64,000 nucleotides of DNA from Comamonas composti DSM 21721 (GTDB lineage: Bacteria; Pseudomonadota; Gammaproteobacteria; Burkholderiales; Burkholderiaceae_C). The stretch covers positions 1 to 64,000 of the forward strand of contig NZ_AUCQ01000018.1 of assembly GCF_000429845.1 (NCBI RefSeq). The letters run 5' to 3'. Made by a program: the position numbers and the translations under genes. Below the pieces are notes generated by a model. The model was not told the origin of the DNA, made no database searches, and was given only the letters and a program-made list of their open reading frames with translations. Positions 20,305 through 33,514 of the stretch are shown here, piece after piece (the stretch's first letter is position 1; each line of letters starts with the position of its first letter).

Positions 20305-21096
20305 ATGAGCCGTCCCATTTCTCCCGTTCTGATTCAGTCCCGCGACAACGCCTTGGTCAAGGATTTGCGGCGCCTGTCCCAGGACAGTGCTGCCTATCGC
20401 AAGCAGGGCCGGGTCTGGCTTGAAGGCGACCATCTGTGCCGCGCAGCCCTGGCGCGAGGCCTCAAGCCAGAGGTGGCCGTGTTTGCAGAGTCTTTCTGGC
20501 CTCAAGCGCCCCAGGAGTGGGCGCAGGCAGCTGGCAAAGTCATAGTGCTGGGTGACAAGCTGTTTGCCGAGATCAGCTCCCTGGAATCGCCTGCATGCAT
20601 GGGCTATCTCATGGACTGGCAGGGCGTGGGCGAGCTGCGCAGGGGCGTGGCCACCGTGGTGCTGGACCGCGTGCAGGATGCCGGCAATGTGGGCTCGATC
20701 CTGCGCAGTGCTTCGGCCTTTGGCTTTGAGCAGGTGCTGGCGCTCAAGGGGACGGCTGCACTGTGGAGTCAGAAAGTGCTGCGTGCCGGCATGGGGGCGC
20801 ACTTCGGCCTGCACCTGGTCGAGTCTGCATCGCATGAGGATGTTCCAGCCCTGGGGCTGCCCTTGCTGGTGACCAGCTCTCATGAGGGCGAGCTCATAGA
20901 GCGCACCGCCTTGCCCTGGCCCTGCGCCTGGGCCATGGGCCATGAAGGGCAGGGCGTGGGCCAGGCCTTGATGCAGCAGGCCGGCCTGTTCATACGCATA
21001 GGCCAGCCCGGGGGCGAGGAGTCGCTGAACGTGGCGGCTGCAGCCGCGATCTGCCTGCACGCGAGCAGTATTTCCCGAGCGGTTTGCGAGGGTTGA
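20305..21096 (+). CDS. SpoU/TrmH-family RNA 2'-O-methyltransferase
   Basis: 263 residues from ATG 20305 (the frame extends upstream but the family N-terminus begins at MSRPISPVLIQSRDN). An N-terminal substrate-binding region is followed by the SPOUT knot with its three motifs: DAGNVGSILRSASAFG, WAMGHEGQGV and ESLNVAAAAAIC. These bind SAM and form the trefoil knot. It probably methylates rRNA or tRNA ribose; the exact target (RlmB-like or other) cannot be read from sequence. Last gene of the run before the carAB promoter. Confidence 0.9.
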   Translation: MSRPISPVLIQSRDNALVKDLRRLSQDSAAYRKQGRVWLEGDHLCRAALARGLKPEVAVFAESFWPQAPQEWAQAAGKVIVLGDKLFAEISSLESPACMGYLMDWQGVGELRRGVATVVLDRVQDAGNVGSILRSASAFGFEQVLALKGTAALWSQKVLRAGMGAHFGLHLVESASHEDVPALGLPLLVTSSHEGELIERTALPWPCAWAMGHEGQGVGQALMQQAGLFIRIGQPGGEESLNVAAAAAICLHASSISRAVCEG

Positions 21097-21133
21097 TACC
21101 CAGGTCAGGCTCGCGGCCGAGGTCGCAGCAGCC

Positions 21134-21271
21134 TATAATGGGCGGCTTTCAAGCATTCCAACTACGCCTAGCGAAGCTTCCTCGCCACCCCCCGCAGACA
21201 AGCCATGACCTCAGAGCAGCGCGCCTGAGGCCCAGCTGGGCGTAACCGCAATTGAAAAAACGGAGAACCCA
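21134..21271 (+). promoter_or_regulatory. carAB promoter and leader
   Basis: A consensus TATAAT lies at 21134-21139, about 130 bases before carA; no good -35 at the standard spacing. The leader contains a GC-rich inverted stretch (CCTGAGGCCCAGCTGGGCG, about 21224-21242) and an 8-codon ATG frame at 21205-21228 without a convincing ribosome site. Pyrimidine or arginine control is plausible but not shown. Confidence 0.45.
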
Positions 21272-22446
21272 GTGCTTTTGTCTCTCAAGGGAGAATTCCC
21301 ATCCGCCATTCTGGCGCTCGCAGACGGCACGGTCTTTATTGGCAATTCCATTGGCGCGCAAGGCGCCACTAGCGGCGAGGTGGTGTTCAACACCTCCATC
21401 ACCGGCTACCAGGAAATCCTCACCGACCCCAGCTATTGCCAGCAGATCGTCACCCTGACCTATCCCCATATCGGCAACTACGGCGTCAACGCCGAGGACA
21501 TGGAGTCCGACAAGGTGCGCGCTGCAGGTCTGGTCATCAAGGATTTGCCGCTGCTGGCCAGCAACTTCCGCCTGGAGCAGACTCTGCCCGAGTTCCTCAA
21601 GGCCAAGAACACGGTGGCGATTGCCAATATCGACACGCGCAAGCTCACGCGTCTGCTGCGCAGCAAGGGCTCGCAAAACGGCTGCATCATGGGCCTGGCC
21701 CAAGGCGAGGAAGTCAGCCAGGCACGCATCGACGAAGCGCTTGCCAAGGCGCGCAGCGCTCCCAGCATGGCTGGTCTGGATCTGGCCAAGGTGGTCAGCA
21801 CCGACAAACCCTATGCCTGGACCCAGACCGAATGGCAGCTGGGCGAAGGCTTTGGCCAGATGGATGCGCCGCGTTTTCATGTCGTGGCCTATGACTTCGG
21901 TGTCAAGCAGAACATTTTGCGCATGCTGGCCCAGCGCGGCTGCAGGCTGACCGTGGTGCCGGCCCACACAAGCGCGGCCGAGGTGCTGGCGCTCAAGCCC
22001 GATGGCGTGTTCCTCTCCAACGGCCCTGGCGACCCGGAACCCTGCGACTACGCGATCGAAGCCGCCAAGACCTTGATCGAGTCCGGCCTGCCTGTGTTCG
22101 GCATCTGCCTGGGCCACCAGATCATGGCCCTGGCCTCGGGCGCCAGGACGTTCAAGATGCCCCATGGTCATCATGGCGGCAACCATCCGGTCAAGAACCT
22201 GGACAACGGCCATGTGAGCATCACCAGCCAGAACCACGGCTTTGCCGTGGACATGGCCTCGCTGCCCGCCAATGTGCGCCCCACGCATGTCAGCCTGTTC
22301 GACGGCACGCTGCAAGGCCTGGAGCGCACGGACAAACCTGCCTTCAGCTTCCAGGGCCACCCCGAGGCATCGCCCGGCCCCAACGACATCGCCTACCTGT
22401 TCGAGCGTTTCACCGCGTCTATGGCTGCAACCCAGGAGAACAAATA

Positions 22447-22447
<1 letters not shown>
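21272..22447 (+). CDS. carA: Carbamoyl-phosphate synthase small (glutaminase) subunit
   Basis: 391 residues. It hydrolyses glutamine and channels ammonia to CarB for carbamoyl phosphate, the precursor of pyrimidines and arginine. The N-terminal domain ([20 protein letters not shown]) is followed by a class I amidotransferase domain with the nucleophile Cys near residue 279 (FGICLGHQ) and the His/Glu of [13 protein letters not shown] start with GGAGA 4 bases upstream. The stop overlaps the carB ATG by one base. Confidence 0.98.
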
Positions 22448-25686
<3,239 letters not shown>

Positions 25687-25753
25687 GGGGTGGTTCTGTC
25701 CGCTGCCTGACAAGGCCGTGGGTTTTACTGGACGCATGCCTGGGTAAACGCGG

Positions 25754-25889
25754 CATAATCCGGTGAACGACTCGATGAAACCGCCGCGCGGCAACGTGCG
25801 GCGGTTTGCTTTTGGGGTGCGGCCACCCAAGGCCAGCGCCAAAACAGGCCGCGCGCTGCGCGGCGTTTGTTGAACATGGAGACTTCTCA
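25754..25889 (+). promoter_or_regulatory. greA promoter and leader with hairpin
   Basis: CATAAT at 25754-25759 could be a -10. It is followed by a perfect 10-bp stem (AAACCGCCGC, 25778-25787, with GCGGCGGTTT, 25798-25807; 10-base loop) and then GCTTTT. The hairpin lies 83 bases before the greA start. It may be the carB terminator, a leader attenuator, or both. Confidence 0.5.
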
Positions 25890-26366
25890 ATGGCCACCAT
25901 TCCCATCACCAAGCGTGGAGCCGAAAAGCTCAAGGACGAGCTGCAACGCTTGAAGACCGTGGAGCGCCCTGCGATCATCCAGGCGATTGCGGAAGCGCGC
26001 GCCCAGGGCGATCTCAGCGAAAACGCCGAATACGAGGCTGCCAAGGACCGCCAGGGCTTTATCGAAGGCCGCATCGCCGAGGTCGAAGGCAAGCTGTCGG
26101 CGGCGCAAGTCATCGACCCCACGGCGCTGGACGCAGGAGGACGCGTGGTCTTCGGGGCCACCGTGGAGCTGGAGGACGAGGACAGCGGCGCAGCCGTGAC
26201 CTACCAGATCGTGGGCGAAGATGAGGCCGATCTCAAGCAGGGGCTGATCAACGTCTCCAGCCCCATCGCGCGCGCGCTCATCGGCAAGGAAGAGGGCGAT
26301 ATGGCCGAAGTCCAGGCTCCGGGCGGCCTGCGCCGCTACGAAGTGGTGTCGGTGCGCTACCTCTGA
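25890..26366 (+). CDS. greA: Transcription elongation factor GreA
   Basis: 158 residues. The N-terminal coiled coil carries the acidic tip ([15 protein letters not shown], residues about 41-55) that enters the RNA polymerase secondary channel to stimulate cleavage of backtracked RNA. The C-terminal FKBP-like domain starts near [12 protein letters not shown]. The ATG at 25890 is chosen because it gives the family N-terminus [14 protein letters not shown] and has GGAG upstream; the open frame continues 84 bases upstream without homology. Confidence 0.98.
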   Translation: MATIPITKRGAEKLKDELQRLKTVERPAIIQAIAEARAQGDLSENAEYEAAKDRQGFIEGRIAEVEGKLSAAQVIDPTALDAGGRVVFGATVELEDEDSGAAVTYQIVGEDEADLKQGLINVSSPIARALIGKEEGDMAEVQAPGGLRRYEVVSVRYL

Positions 26367-26386
26367 GCTGAACGCGAAGGGCCTAC

Positions 26387-26827
26387 ATGCTGTATGCACG
26401 CCTTCCCCTGCTGGCCGCTGCCCTCTGGTGGGGCAGTCTCTCTGCCATAGGCTTCATGGCCGTGCCCATGCTGTTTGCGAACCTGCCCTCGCCAGCCCTG
26501 GCCGGTTATATGGCAGCCAAGCTGTTTGCTGCGCAGACCTGGGTTTCGATAGCGTGTTGCGCGCTGCTGTTGGTGATTGCAAAGCGAAAACATGCGCAAA
26601 CCATGGAACCATGGGCGCAAGCAGCTATCGTTTTTGTTATTGCCGGCATGCTGCTGGCCTTGCTCGTGCAGTACGGCGTCTCGCCGCGCATCGTGGCGCG
26701 CGAGAACCTCAAGCTCTGGCACAGCCTGGGCACGGTCATGTATGGCGTGCAATGGCTTTGCGCCCTGGTCGTGCTGTGGCGCACGGCTGGCGCTGCAAGG
26801 GCTGGTGCTCAGCAAAGTCACGACTGA
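26387..26827 (+). CDS. DUF4149-like small membrane protein
   Basis: 146 residues with four hydrophobic segments (about residues 5-28, 44-62, 80-98, 114-130). The pattern LWWGSLSAIGFMAVPMLF at the N-terminus and LKLWHSLGTVMYGVQWL near residue 108 fits the DUF4149/TMEM205-like family of unknown function. It lies 20 bases after greA and probably shares its transcript. The segment encoding residues about 54-82 carries a family A inverted repeat (26547-26630), so part of the loop and third helix may derive from a repeat insertion. Confidence 0.8.
   Translation: MLYARLPLLAAALWWGSLSAIGFMAVPMLFANLPSPALAGYMAAKLFAAQTWVSIACCALLLVIAKRKHAQTMEPWAQAAIVFVIAGMLLALLVQYGVSPRIVARENLKLWHSLGTVMYGVQWLCALVVLWRTAGAARAGAQQSHD
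26547..26630. repeat. Family A repeat inside the DUF4149-like gene (A6)
   Basis: Right arm 26615-26630 (gcgcaagcagctatcg) is a near-exact copy of the family A arm, followed by TTTTTG as in intergenic copies. Left arm 26547-26562 (cgatagcgtgttgcgc) is inverted with one gap. The reading frame stays open across both. Confidence 0.55.
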
Positions 26828-26847
26828 GGCTTCGCAGGCCCCAGGGA

Positions 26848-26873
26848 AAAGGCCCGCAGATTGCGGGCCTTTT
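26848..26873. terminator. Terminator after greA / DUF4149 gene
   Basis: A 10-bp perfect stem (AAGGCCCGCA/TGCGGGCCTT) with a 3-base loop and flanking AAAA/TTTT, so it can work in both directions between the greA transcript and the convergent minus-strand glycosyltransferase gene. Confidence 0.85.
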
Positions 26874-26902
26874 GCATGCGGGATGTCGCTGGGGCGGCGA
26901 GT

Positions 26903-27679
26903 TTATTCGTGCCAGTGCTCGGCGACCCAGGTCGCGGGCTTGATGAAGCGAAAGCGCCGGTTGCGTCGCCCGGCCAGGGCATCGGGCGGATTGCACTCGC
27001 CGTGAAAGATCACGATGCGCGCGCCTTCGGGAACGAACGGAGCCTTCCAGTAGTTCGTGGGCCAGCCGGGAATGCAGTGGTACTTGAAGCTCGGGCACCA
27101 GCTCGCAGGCCAGTACTTGAGCTTGCCCTCTTTGTGCAGCATGTCCGACAGATAGGCCTGCTCGTTGCGGTAGTTCTTGCGGATCTCTTCGAAGTGGCCG
27201 CGAAAGTGCTCAAGCACCTCGGGATGGGCGCCGAGCTCGAAGCGGTAGACCGAGGAGTTGCCCGTGATGCGCCAGGGACGCTTGTAGTCGTGGATGATGA
27301 GGAATTCGCCGGGCTCGGTGAAGAAATCGTCGAGCGCGCCGGTGATCACCACGTCCACATCGAGGAACAAGGCCGTGCCCTTGAGGCCGTGCAGATCGGC
27401 GCTGAAGGTGGCCAGCTTGTTCCAGCCGCGCTCGGGAATGCCCGCAGGCAGATTGAGCGAGGGGATGGGATAGCACTCGACCTCGGGCCTAATCCCTGCG
27501 CCATCATCGGTGAGGCAAACCAGGCGAAAATCACCCCGCAAATGCCTGCGCACCATGGCATAGAGCCGGTTGACATATTCGGGGCCATATTTCTTGCCCC
27601 ATTTCATGCAGATCACAAAACGCTGCGTGGCGTTGGCGGGCTGTGTGCTGGGGGCGGTGCTGGGTGCGTTGGAGTTCAC
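26903..27679 (-). CDS. Putative glycosyltransferase (GT-A type)
   Basis: About 258 residues. It has RFVICMKWGKKYGPEYVNRLY at the N-terminus, LVCLTDDG, a Trp-Asn-Lys stretch (GWNKLATF) and the DXD-like LFLDVDVVITGALDDFF that binds metal and sugar nucleotide in GT-A enzymes. C-terminal features are WCPSFKYHC and FHGECNPPDAL. Donor and acceptor are unknown. Start uncertain: GTG 27679 or TTG 27694; the frame runs further up through yhbY but lacks homology there. It lies 55 bases after yhbY on the same strand and may be co-transcribed. Confidence 0.7.
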   Translation of the reverse strand: MNSNAPSTAPSTQPANATQRFVICMKWGKKYGPEYVNRLYAMVRRHLRGDFRLVCLTDDGAGIRPEVECYPIPSLNLPAGIPERGWNKLATFSADLHGLKGTALFLDVDVVITGALDDFFTEPGEFLIIHDYKRPWRITGNSSVYRFELGAHPEVLEHFRGHFEEIRKNYRNEQAYLSDMLHKEGKLKYWPASWCPSFKYHCIPGWPTNYWKAPFVPEGARIVIFHGECNPPDALAGRRNRRFRFIKPATWVAEHWHE

Positions 27680-27734
27680 GTCGGCGGCAATCAAATCTGC
27701 TTTCTGGTCAGGGGTCGGTGGCGCAGGGGCGTGC

Positions 27735-28208
27735 TTAGTCGGCCTGGCGCTTCTTGATGGATTTTTGCTTGGGCTTGGCGCGCTTGACCTGGCCACCGGC
27801 CGTGAGGCGCTGGTTGCCAAGCACGCGGATCTGCTTGATCTCGGGCTTCTGGCCGCCGCGCTTGCTGAACTTGAGCACCTTGACATCGCGCGGACCTGGC
27901 ATGCGGTCTTCATTGACGGTCTTGGCTTTCTCGGGGACTGGGCGCCACAGCACGAGCAGCTTGCCAATGTGCTGAATGGGTGCGGCGCTGAGTTCCTCGC
28001 ACAGTTGCAGATGGATTTGCTCGCGTGCGGCGCGATCGTCGTTGAAGACGCGGACCTTGATCAGCCCGTGGGCGTTGAGGGCTGCGTCGACTTCCTTTTG
28101 CACGGCGGGCGTGAGACCGTCGCCGCCGATGAGGACGACAGGGTCCAGATGGTGCGCATCGGCACGATGTTCACGGCGTTCGGCCGTAGTCAATTGAATT
28201 TGGGGCAT
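27735..28208 (-). CDS. yhbY: Ribosome-assembly RNA-binding protein YhbY (CRM domain)
   Basis: 157 residues from the ATG at 28208. The CRS1-YhbY domain occupies residues 1-95 ([66 protein letters not shown]). It binds precursors of the large ribosomal subunit. E. coli YhbY is about 97 residues; here a 60-residue Lys/Arg-rich tail follows. Its start is only 31 bases from the divergent rlmE start, a conserved pairing of two 50S-maturation genes. Confidence 0.9.
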   Translation of the reverse strand: MPQIQLTTAERREHRADAHHLDPVVLIGGDGLTPAVQKEVDAALNAHGLIKVRVFNDDRAAREQIHLQLCEELSAAPIQHIGKLLVLWRPVPEKAKTVNEDRMPGPRDVKVLKFSKRGGQKPEIKQIRVLGNQRLTAGGQVKRAKPKQKSIKKRQAD

Positions 28209-28239
28209 GGCCGTATTATCGAGGCTGAAAGAATCCAGC

Positions 28240-28893
28240 ATGAAATCTCAGACGAAAAGCAAGAAGGTCAACAAGGCTTGGCTTCACAGCCACATCAACG
28301 ATCCCTATGTCAAAGCCGCCCAAAAGGATGGCTACCGGGCGCGTGCAGCATACAAGCTCAAGGAGATAGACGAGCAGCTCAAGCTCATACGCCCGGGCCA
28401 TACGGTGGTTGATCTGGGCTGCGCGCCCGGTGCCTGGAGCCAGTATCTGCGCCGGCGCCTGTCGCCCGACGGGGCCGCTGTCGGCCAGCTCAACGGGCGC
28501 ATCATCTCGCTTGACCTGCTGCCCATGGAGCCCATCGAGGACGTGCTCTATATACAGGGCGATTTTCGCGAAGAGGCCGTGCTGGCCCAGCTTGAAGAGG
28601 CCATGCAGGGCAGCAAGGCCGATGTGGTGGTCTCGGACATGGCGCCCAACCTCTCGGGCAATGCGTCCACCGATGCGGCTCGCGTGGCCCATTTGATCGA
28701 GCTGGCGGTTGATTTCTCCTGCCAGCATATGAAAACCGAAGGCGCGTTGGTCGTGAAGCTGTTCCATGGCAGCGGCTACAACGAGCTGGTCGAGCTCTTT
28801 CGACAGACCTTCAAACTGGTGAAGCCCATCAAGCCCAAGTCCTCGCGCGACAGGTCAGCCGAGATTTTTCTGGTCGGTATCGGGCTGAAATAA
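28240..28893 (+). CDS. rlmE: 23S rRNA (uridine-2'-O-)methyltransferase RlmE
   Basis: 217 residues, RrmJ/FtsJ family, methylating U2552 in the 23S A-loop in E. coli. It has SAM motif [15 protein letters not shown] near residue 50 and a K-D-K-E catalytic tetrad visible in [32 protein letters not shown] and SAEIFLVG. The ATG at 28240 gives the family N-terminus. It precedes ftsH as in E. coli, but with a 250-base gap. Confidence 0.96.
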   Translation: MKSQTKSKKVNKAWLHSHINDPYVKAAQKDGYRARAAYKLKEIDEQLKLIRPGHTVVDLGCAPGAWSQYLRRRLSPDGAAVGQLNGRIISLDLLPMEPIEDVLYIQGDFREEAVLAQLEEAMQGSKADVVVSDMAPNLSGNASTDAARVAHLIELAVDFSCQHMKTEGALVVKLFHGSGYNELVELFRQTFKLVKPIKPKSSRDRSAEIFLVGIGLK

Positions 28894-28964
28894 GGGCTGG
28901 AGCCACTTTTCGAGCCCTGTGCGACCCAAAACCGCATGCCATCTATGGCCGCGATGAAGGGGTT

Positions 28965-28983
28965 TCATAGCTGTAGCGCTTGA
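28965..28983. repeat. Family A single arm upstream of ftsH (A8)
   Basis: tcatagctgtagcgcttga matches the family A arm with one base missing. I cannot find a clear second arm in the following 60 bases. It lies in the 250-base gap between rlmE and ftsH. Confidence 0.45.
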
Positions 28984-29143
28984 AAGACCTAAAATGGACC
29001 GTAAATAGGCATTGCCAGCTGCATGCTGCTTTATCTGTTGGAACTTGCGCAGACAAGAAGGCAAGCATGGCGCGCCCTCGGCCAGCAGCTTGCCCTGTCT
29101 GGATTTGCACAAGTCGTGTCTGTATTCCTCATTGGAGCCCCGC

Positions 29144-31066
29144 TTGAACAATCAGTGGTTTTCTAAAATTGCCGTCTGGCTGGTCATCGCCATGGTGCTG
29201 TTTACGGTGTTCAAACAGTTTGACACCCGTGGTGCCGTAGGCGCATCCCATGTCGGCTACTCCGATTTCCTGGAAGAAGTGCGCAATAACCGCATCAAGA
29301 GCGCCACTATTCAGGAAGGCCCCGGTGGTACGGAAATCGTGGCCACGACCAATGACGATCGCAAGCTGCGCACCACGGCCACCTATCTGGACCGTGGTCT
29401 GGTGGGCGACCTGATCAACAACAACGTCAAGTTCGACGTCAAGCCGCGCGAAGAAGGCTCGCTGCTCATGACCTTGCTCGTGAGCTGGGGCCCGATGCTA
29501 CTTTTGATCGGTGTCTGGGTGTACTTCATGCGCCAGATGCAGGGCGGCGGAAAGGGCGGTGCCTTCAGCTTCGGCAAGTCCAAGGCGCGCATGCTCGACG
29601 AGAACAACAACACCGTGACCTTTGCCGACGTGGCCGGCTGCGACGAGGCCAAGGAAGAGGTCAAGGAGGTCGTGGACTTTCTGAAAGACCCCAACAAGTT
29701 CCAGAAGCTGGGTGGCCGCATTCCGCGCGGCCTGCTGCTGGTGGGCCCTCCCGGCACCGGCAAGACGCTGCTGGCCAAGTCGATTGCGGGCGAGGCCAAG
29801 GTGCCTTTCTTCTCGATCTCGGGTTCTGACTTCGTGGAAATGTTCGTCGGCGTGGGCGCGGCCCGTGTGCGCGACATGTTCGAAAACGCCAAAAAGAACG
29901 CGCCCTGCATCATCTTCATCGATGAAATCGACGCCGTGGGCCGCCAGCGTGGCGCAGGCCTGGGTGGCGGCAACGACGAGCGCGAGCAGACGCTGAACCA
30001 GATGCTGGTGGAGATGGACGGCTTCGAAACCAATATGGGCGTGATCGTGGTGGCTGCCACCAACCGCCCCGACATTCTGGATGCCGCCCTGCTGCGTCCC
30101 GGTCGTTTCGACCGCCAGGTCTATGTGACCCTGCCCGATGTGCGCGGCCGCGAGCAGATTCTCAATGTGCACATGCGCAAGATTCCTGTGGCCCAGGATG
30201 TGAATCCCAACATCATCGCGCGTGGCACGCCCGGCATGTCGGGCGCCGATCTGGCCAACCTCTGCAACGAGGCCGCCTTGATGGCTGCGCGTCGCAACGC
30301 ACGCACCGTGGAGATGCAGGACTTCGAAAAGGCCAAGGACAAGATCATCATGGGCCCGGAGCGCAAGTCCATGGTCATGCCCGAGGAAGAGCGCCGCAAC
30401 ACGGCCTACCACGAGGCAGGCCACGCGCTGATCGGCAAGCTGCTGCCCAAGTGCGATCCTGTGCACAAGGTCACCATCATCCCGCGTGGTCGCGCTCTGG
30501 GCGTGACCATGAGCCTGCCCGAGAAGGACCGCTACTCCTACGACAAGGAGTTCATGCTCAACCAGATCGCCATGCTGTTCGGTGGCCGTATTGCCGAAGA
30601 AGTGTTCATGCACCAGATGACCACGGGCGCGTCCAACGACTTCGAGCGAGCCACGCAGATTGCGCGCGACATGGTCACGCGCTACGGCATGACGGATGCG
30701 CTGGGCCCCATGGTCTATGCCGAGCAGGAGGGCGAGCCCTTCCTGGGGCGCTCCATGAGCAAGTCCAGCAACATCAGCGAAGAGACCATGCAAAAGGTCG
30801 ATGCCGAGGTGCGCCGCATCATCGATGAGCAGTACACGCTGGCGCGCAAGCTGATCGAGGACAACTCGGACAAGATGCACGCCATGGCCAAGGCCATGCT
30901 CGAATGGGAAACCATTGATGCCGAGCAGCTCGACGACATCATGGCCGGCAAGGCGCCGCGCCCGCCCAAGGACTGGGTGCCGCGCAATCCTCCGTCTTCC
31001 GATGACGGCAACTCCTCGGGCGGAACGCCTGCGGTGGATGCGGATCCTTCGCCCACCACGGCTTGA
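29144..31066 (+). CDS. ftsH: ATP-dependent zinc metalloprotease FtsH
   Basis: 640 residues. Two N-terminal membrane segments (residues 7-25 and about 103-125) flank a periplasmic domain. The AAA+ module has Walker A GPPGTGKT (residues 201-208), Walker B IIFIDEID, pore and arginine-finger (SRH) regions, and the protease domain has HEAGH at 423-427. FtsH degrades membrane proteins and regulators such as LpxC in E. coli. Start is TTG at 29144 with GGAG 6 bases upstream; the frame is open further upstream but non-homologous. Confidence 0.97.
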   Translation: MNNQWFSKIAVWLVIAMVLFTVFKQFDTRGAVGASHVGYSDFLEEVRNNRIKSATIQEGPGGTEIVATTNDDRKLRTTATYLDRGLVGDLINNNVKFDVKPREEGSLLMTLLVSWGPMLLLIGVWVYFMRQMQGGGKGGAFSFGKSKARMLDENNNTVTFADVAGCDEAKEEVKEVVDFLKDPNKFQKLGGRIPRGLLLVGPPGTGKTLLAKSIAGEAKVPFFSISGSDFVEMFVGVGAARVRDMFENAKKNAPCIIFIDEIDAVGRQRGAGLGGGNDEREQTLNQMLVEMDGFETNMGVIVVAATNRPDILDAALLRPGRFDRQVYVTLPDVRGREQILNVHMRKIPVAQDVNPNIIARGTPGMSGADLANLCNEAALMAARRNARTVEMQDFEKAKDKIIMGPERKSMVMPEEERRNTAYHEAGHALIGKLLPKCDPVHKVTIIPRGRALGVTMSLPEKDRYSYDKEFMLNQIAMLFGGRIAEEVFMHQMTTGASNDFERATQIARDMVTRYGMTDALGPMVYAEQEGEPFLGRSMSKSSNISEETMQKVDAEVRRIIDEQYTLARKLIEDNSDKMHAMAKAMLEWETIDAEQLDDIMAGKAPRPPKDWVPRNPPSSDDGNSSGGTPAVDADPSPTTA

Positions 31067-31087
31067 GGCTCGGACACCATCACTCAC

Positions 31088-31111
31088 AAAGGGCCTTGCA
31101 GGCCCTTTTTT
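31088..31111 (+). terminator. Terminator after ftsH
   Basis: AAAGGGCCT and AGGCCCTTT pair over nine bases with a 3-base loop, ending in six Ts. It lies 22 bases after the ftsH stop and 52 bases before folP, so folP-glmM probably depends on read-through or its own promoter. Confidence 0.85.
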
Positions 31112-31162
31112 CTTGGGTACACGCAGCCGTTGCTGCCGCGTGCCCGACATCAAGGAGATTGC

Positions 31163-32005
31163 ATGCCGCAACAATGGCAGACCACGCGCTTTGTGCTGGA
31201 TCTGAGCCGCCCCCAGGTCATGGGGATTGTGAATGTGACGCCGGATTCGTTCTCCGACGGCGGTCGTCATGCGACGGCCGGTCAGGCGCTCGCGCATGCC
31301 GAGCTGCTGCTTCAGCAGGGCGCGCATATTCTGGACATAGGCGGCGAGTCCACGCGTCCCGGCTCGCCTGCCGTGCCGCTGGATGAGGAGCTCGCGCGCG
31401 TGTTGCCCCTGGTGCGCGAGGCGGTGAAGTTGGGCGTGCCCATCTCCGTGGACACCTACAAGCCCGAGGTCATGCAGGCCGCGCTGGACCTGGGCGCAGA
31501 CATCATCAACGACATCTGGGCCCTGCGCCAGCCCGGCGCGCAGCAGCTCGTGGCGGCCCATGCAAGCTGCGGCATCTGCCTCATGCACATGCATGGCACG
31601 CCGCAGAACATGCAGGTCTCGCCCATGCAGGGCGATGCCGTGCCCCAGGTGCGCGACTTTCTGCGCGAGCACAGCCAGGCTTTGATGGATCTTGGCGTGG
31701 CGCGCGAACGCGTGGTGCTGGACTACGGCATAGGCTTTGGCAAGAGCCTGGAGCAAAATTTTGCGCTGCTTGCAAGGCAGGAGGAAGTTCTGGGACTAGA
31801 CTTCGCGCTTTTGGCTGGCTGGTCACGCAAGGGCTCGCTGGGGCAGGTCAGTGGACTGGGCCCGGGCGAGCGCATGGTGCCCAGCGTGGCCGCCGCCCTG
31901 CTGGCCGTGGAGCGCGGCGCACGCGTGGTGCGTGTGCACGATGTGGCGCAGACGGTGGCGGCCCTGTCGGTGTGGCAGGCCATGCAAGACAGCCAAGTGG
32001 CATGA
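31163..32005 (+). CDS. folP: Dihydropteroate synthase
   Basis: 280 residues, TIM barrel, condenses p-aminobenzoate with dihydropterin pyrophosphate; target of sulfonamides. Pterin-binding motifs [15 protein letters not shown] (residues about 18-32) and [12 protein letters not shown] are intact, as is the later [12 protein letters not shown] 31163 has AAGGAG 6 bases upstream. It precedes glmM, the usual ftsH-folP-glmM order. Confidence 0.97.
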   Translation: MPQQWQTTRFVLDLSRPQVMGIVNVTPDSFSDGGRHATAGQALAHAELLLQQGAHILDIGGESTRPGSPAVPLDEELARVLPLVREAVKLGVPISVDTYKPEVMQAALDLGADIINDIWALRQPGAQQLVAAHASCGICLMHMHGTPQNMQVSPMQGDAVPQVRDFLREHSQALMDLGVARERVVLDYGIGFGKSLEQNFALLARQEEVLGLDFALLAGWSRKGSLGQVSGLGPGERMVPSVAAALLAVERGARVVRVHDVAQTVAALSVWQAMQDSQVA

Positions 32006-32042
32006 TGGCATTGTCCAGGCAAACAAAAACAAGAGGATCACT

Positions 32043-33377
32043 ATGGCTCGCAAGTATTTTGGAACCGACGGCATTCGTGGCACGGTGGGGCGCTCGCCGA
32101 TTACTCCGGACTTCGCGCTGCGCCTTGCGCATGCCGTGGGTCGTGTGCTGCGCAGCAGCGAGGAGAGGCCTCTGGTCCTCATCGGCAAGGACACGCGCAT
32201 TTCCGGCTACATGCTGGAGAGCGCGCTGGAGTCGGGCTTCAACTCCGCCGGCGTGGATGTGATGCTGCTCGGCCCCTTGCCCACGCCCGGTGTGGCCTAT
32301 CTCACGCGGGCCCAGCGTGCAAGCCTGGGGGTTGTGATCAGTGCAAGCCACAACCCTTACGAGGACAACGGCATCAAGTTCTTCAGCGCCCAGGGCACCA
32401 AGCTGTCCGATGCCTGGGAGCAAGAGGTCGAGCAGGCCCTGACACGGGAGCCCGAGTGGGCGGAGTCGGCCAGCCTGGGCAAGGCGCGGCGCCTCGATGA
32501 TGCGGCGGGCCGCTACATCGAGTTTTGCAAGAGCAGCTTCGACCATGAGTTGTCGCTGCGCAGCCTCAAGATCGTGGTCGATGCTGCCCATGGCGCGGCC
32601 TACCAGATCGCGCCCAAGGTCTTTCACGAGCTCGGGGCCGACGTGGTCGCCATAGGCTGCGCACCCGACGGCCTCAACATCAACGAAGGCGTGGGCGCCA
32701 CCCACCCCGAGGCCCTGGTGCGCACGGTGCGCGCCAACCGCGCCGACTATGGCGTGGCCCTGGATGGCGATGCCGATCGCCTGCTCATCGTCGATGCGGG
32801 CGGGCGTTTGTACAACGGCGACGAGCTGCTGTACCTGATGGCAGCCGATCGACTGGCCTGCGGCGAAGCCGTGCCCGGTGTCGTGGGCACGCTGATGACG
32901 AACATGGCGGTGGAGCTTGCGCTCAAGGACCAGGGCATGGGCTTTGTGCGTGCCAAGGTGGGCGACCGCTATGTGCTCGAGGAGCTGCACCGCCATGGCT
33001 GGAAGCTGGGCGGCGAAGGCTCGGGCCATTTGCTGGCCCTGGACAAGCACACCACGGGTGATGGCTTGATCAGTGCCTTGCAGGTGCTGCAGGCCTGCGT
33101 GCGCTCGGGCAAGAGCCTGTCGCAGTGGCTGGAGCCGGTGAAGCTCTTCCCTCAGGTGCTGCTCAATGTGCGTCTGCAGCCGGGCCAGGACTGGAAGAGC
33201 AATGCCGTGCTGGAGCAGGCGACCCAGGAGGTGACGGCCAGGCTGGGCAACACCGGTCGGGTGCTGATACGCGCCAGCGGCACCGAGCCGCTGCTGCGCA
33301 TCATGGTCGAGGCGCGCGATGGCGGGCTTGCAAGCCGCTATGCCGAGGAGCTCGCAAGCGCGGCCCGCGCCGACTGA
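32043..33377 (+). CDS. glmM: Phosphoglucosamine mutase
   Basis: 444 residues, converts glucosamine-6-P to glucosamine-1-P for UDP-GlcNAc. The N-terminus [11 protein letters not shown], phosphoserine Ser102 in [12 protein letters not shown], metal-binding DGDADR and the C-terminal [12 protein letters not shown] are all present. Start 37 bases after folP with AGAGGA upstream. Ends just before a family A repeat. Confidence 0.98.
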   Translation: MARKYFGTDGIRGTVGRSPITPDFALRLAHAVGRVLRSSEERPLVLIGKDTRISGYMLESALESGFNSAGVDVMLLGPLPTPGVAYLTRAQRASLGVVISASHNPYEDNGIKFFSAQGTKLSDAWEQEVEQALTREPEWAESASLGKARRLDDAAGRYIEFCKSSFDHELSLRSLKIVVDAAHGAAYQIAPKVFHELGADVVAIGCAPDGLNINEGVGATHPEALVRTVRANRADYGVALDGDADRLLIVDAGGRLYNGDELLYLMAADRLACGEAVPGVVGTLMTNMAVELALKDQGMGFVRAKVGDRYVLEELHRHGWKLGGEGSGHLLALDKHTTGDGLISALQVLQACVRSGKSLSQWLEPVKLFPQVLLNVRLQPGQDWKSNAVLEQATQEVTARLGNTGRVLIRASGTEPLLRIMVEARDGGLASRYAEELASAARAD

Positions 33378-33423
33378 CGTTCTTGCAGGCCCTGAGACCG
33401 CTCGGTGTCTGCTATCAATTGAG

Positions 33424-33504
33424 TTGCTGCTAGCGCTTGTCCTGCCTGGATTTCATGGTTAAAACAATCTGAAACCGAGTCAGAGATAGCGCTTGCAGCT
33501 ATTG
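33424..33504. repeat. Family A inverted repeat, copy A2 (glmM 3' side)
   Basis: Left arm 33424-33440 (ttgctgctagcgcttgt) and right arm 33486-33504 (atagcgcttgcagctattg) are inverted, with a 45-base centre and TTTTT after the right arm. It fills the gap between the convergent glmM and the GGDEF-EAL gene. Confidence 0.7.
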
Positions 33505-33514
33505 TTTTTCATGC

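Noticed and set aside
21205-21228. Leader peptide for carAB
   Set aside because: An 8-codon ATG frame exists but has no Shine-Dalgarno, no run of regulatory codons and no paired attenuator with a T-tract.
28979-29010. Heat-shock (sigma-32) promoter before ftsH
   Set aside because: CTTGAAA fits the -35, but the -10 region (CCGTAAAT) is a poor match and the -35 lies within a family A repeat arm, so the match may be accidental.
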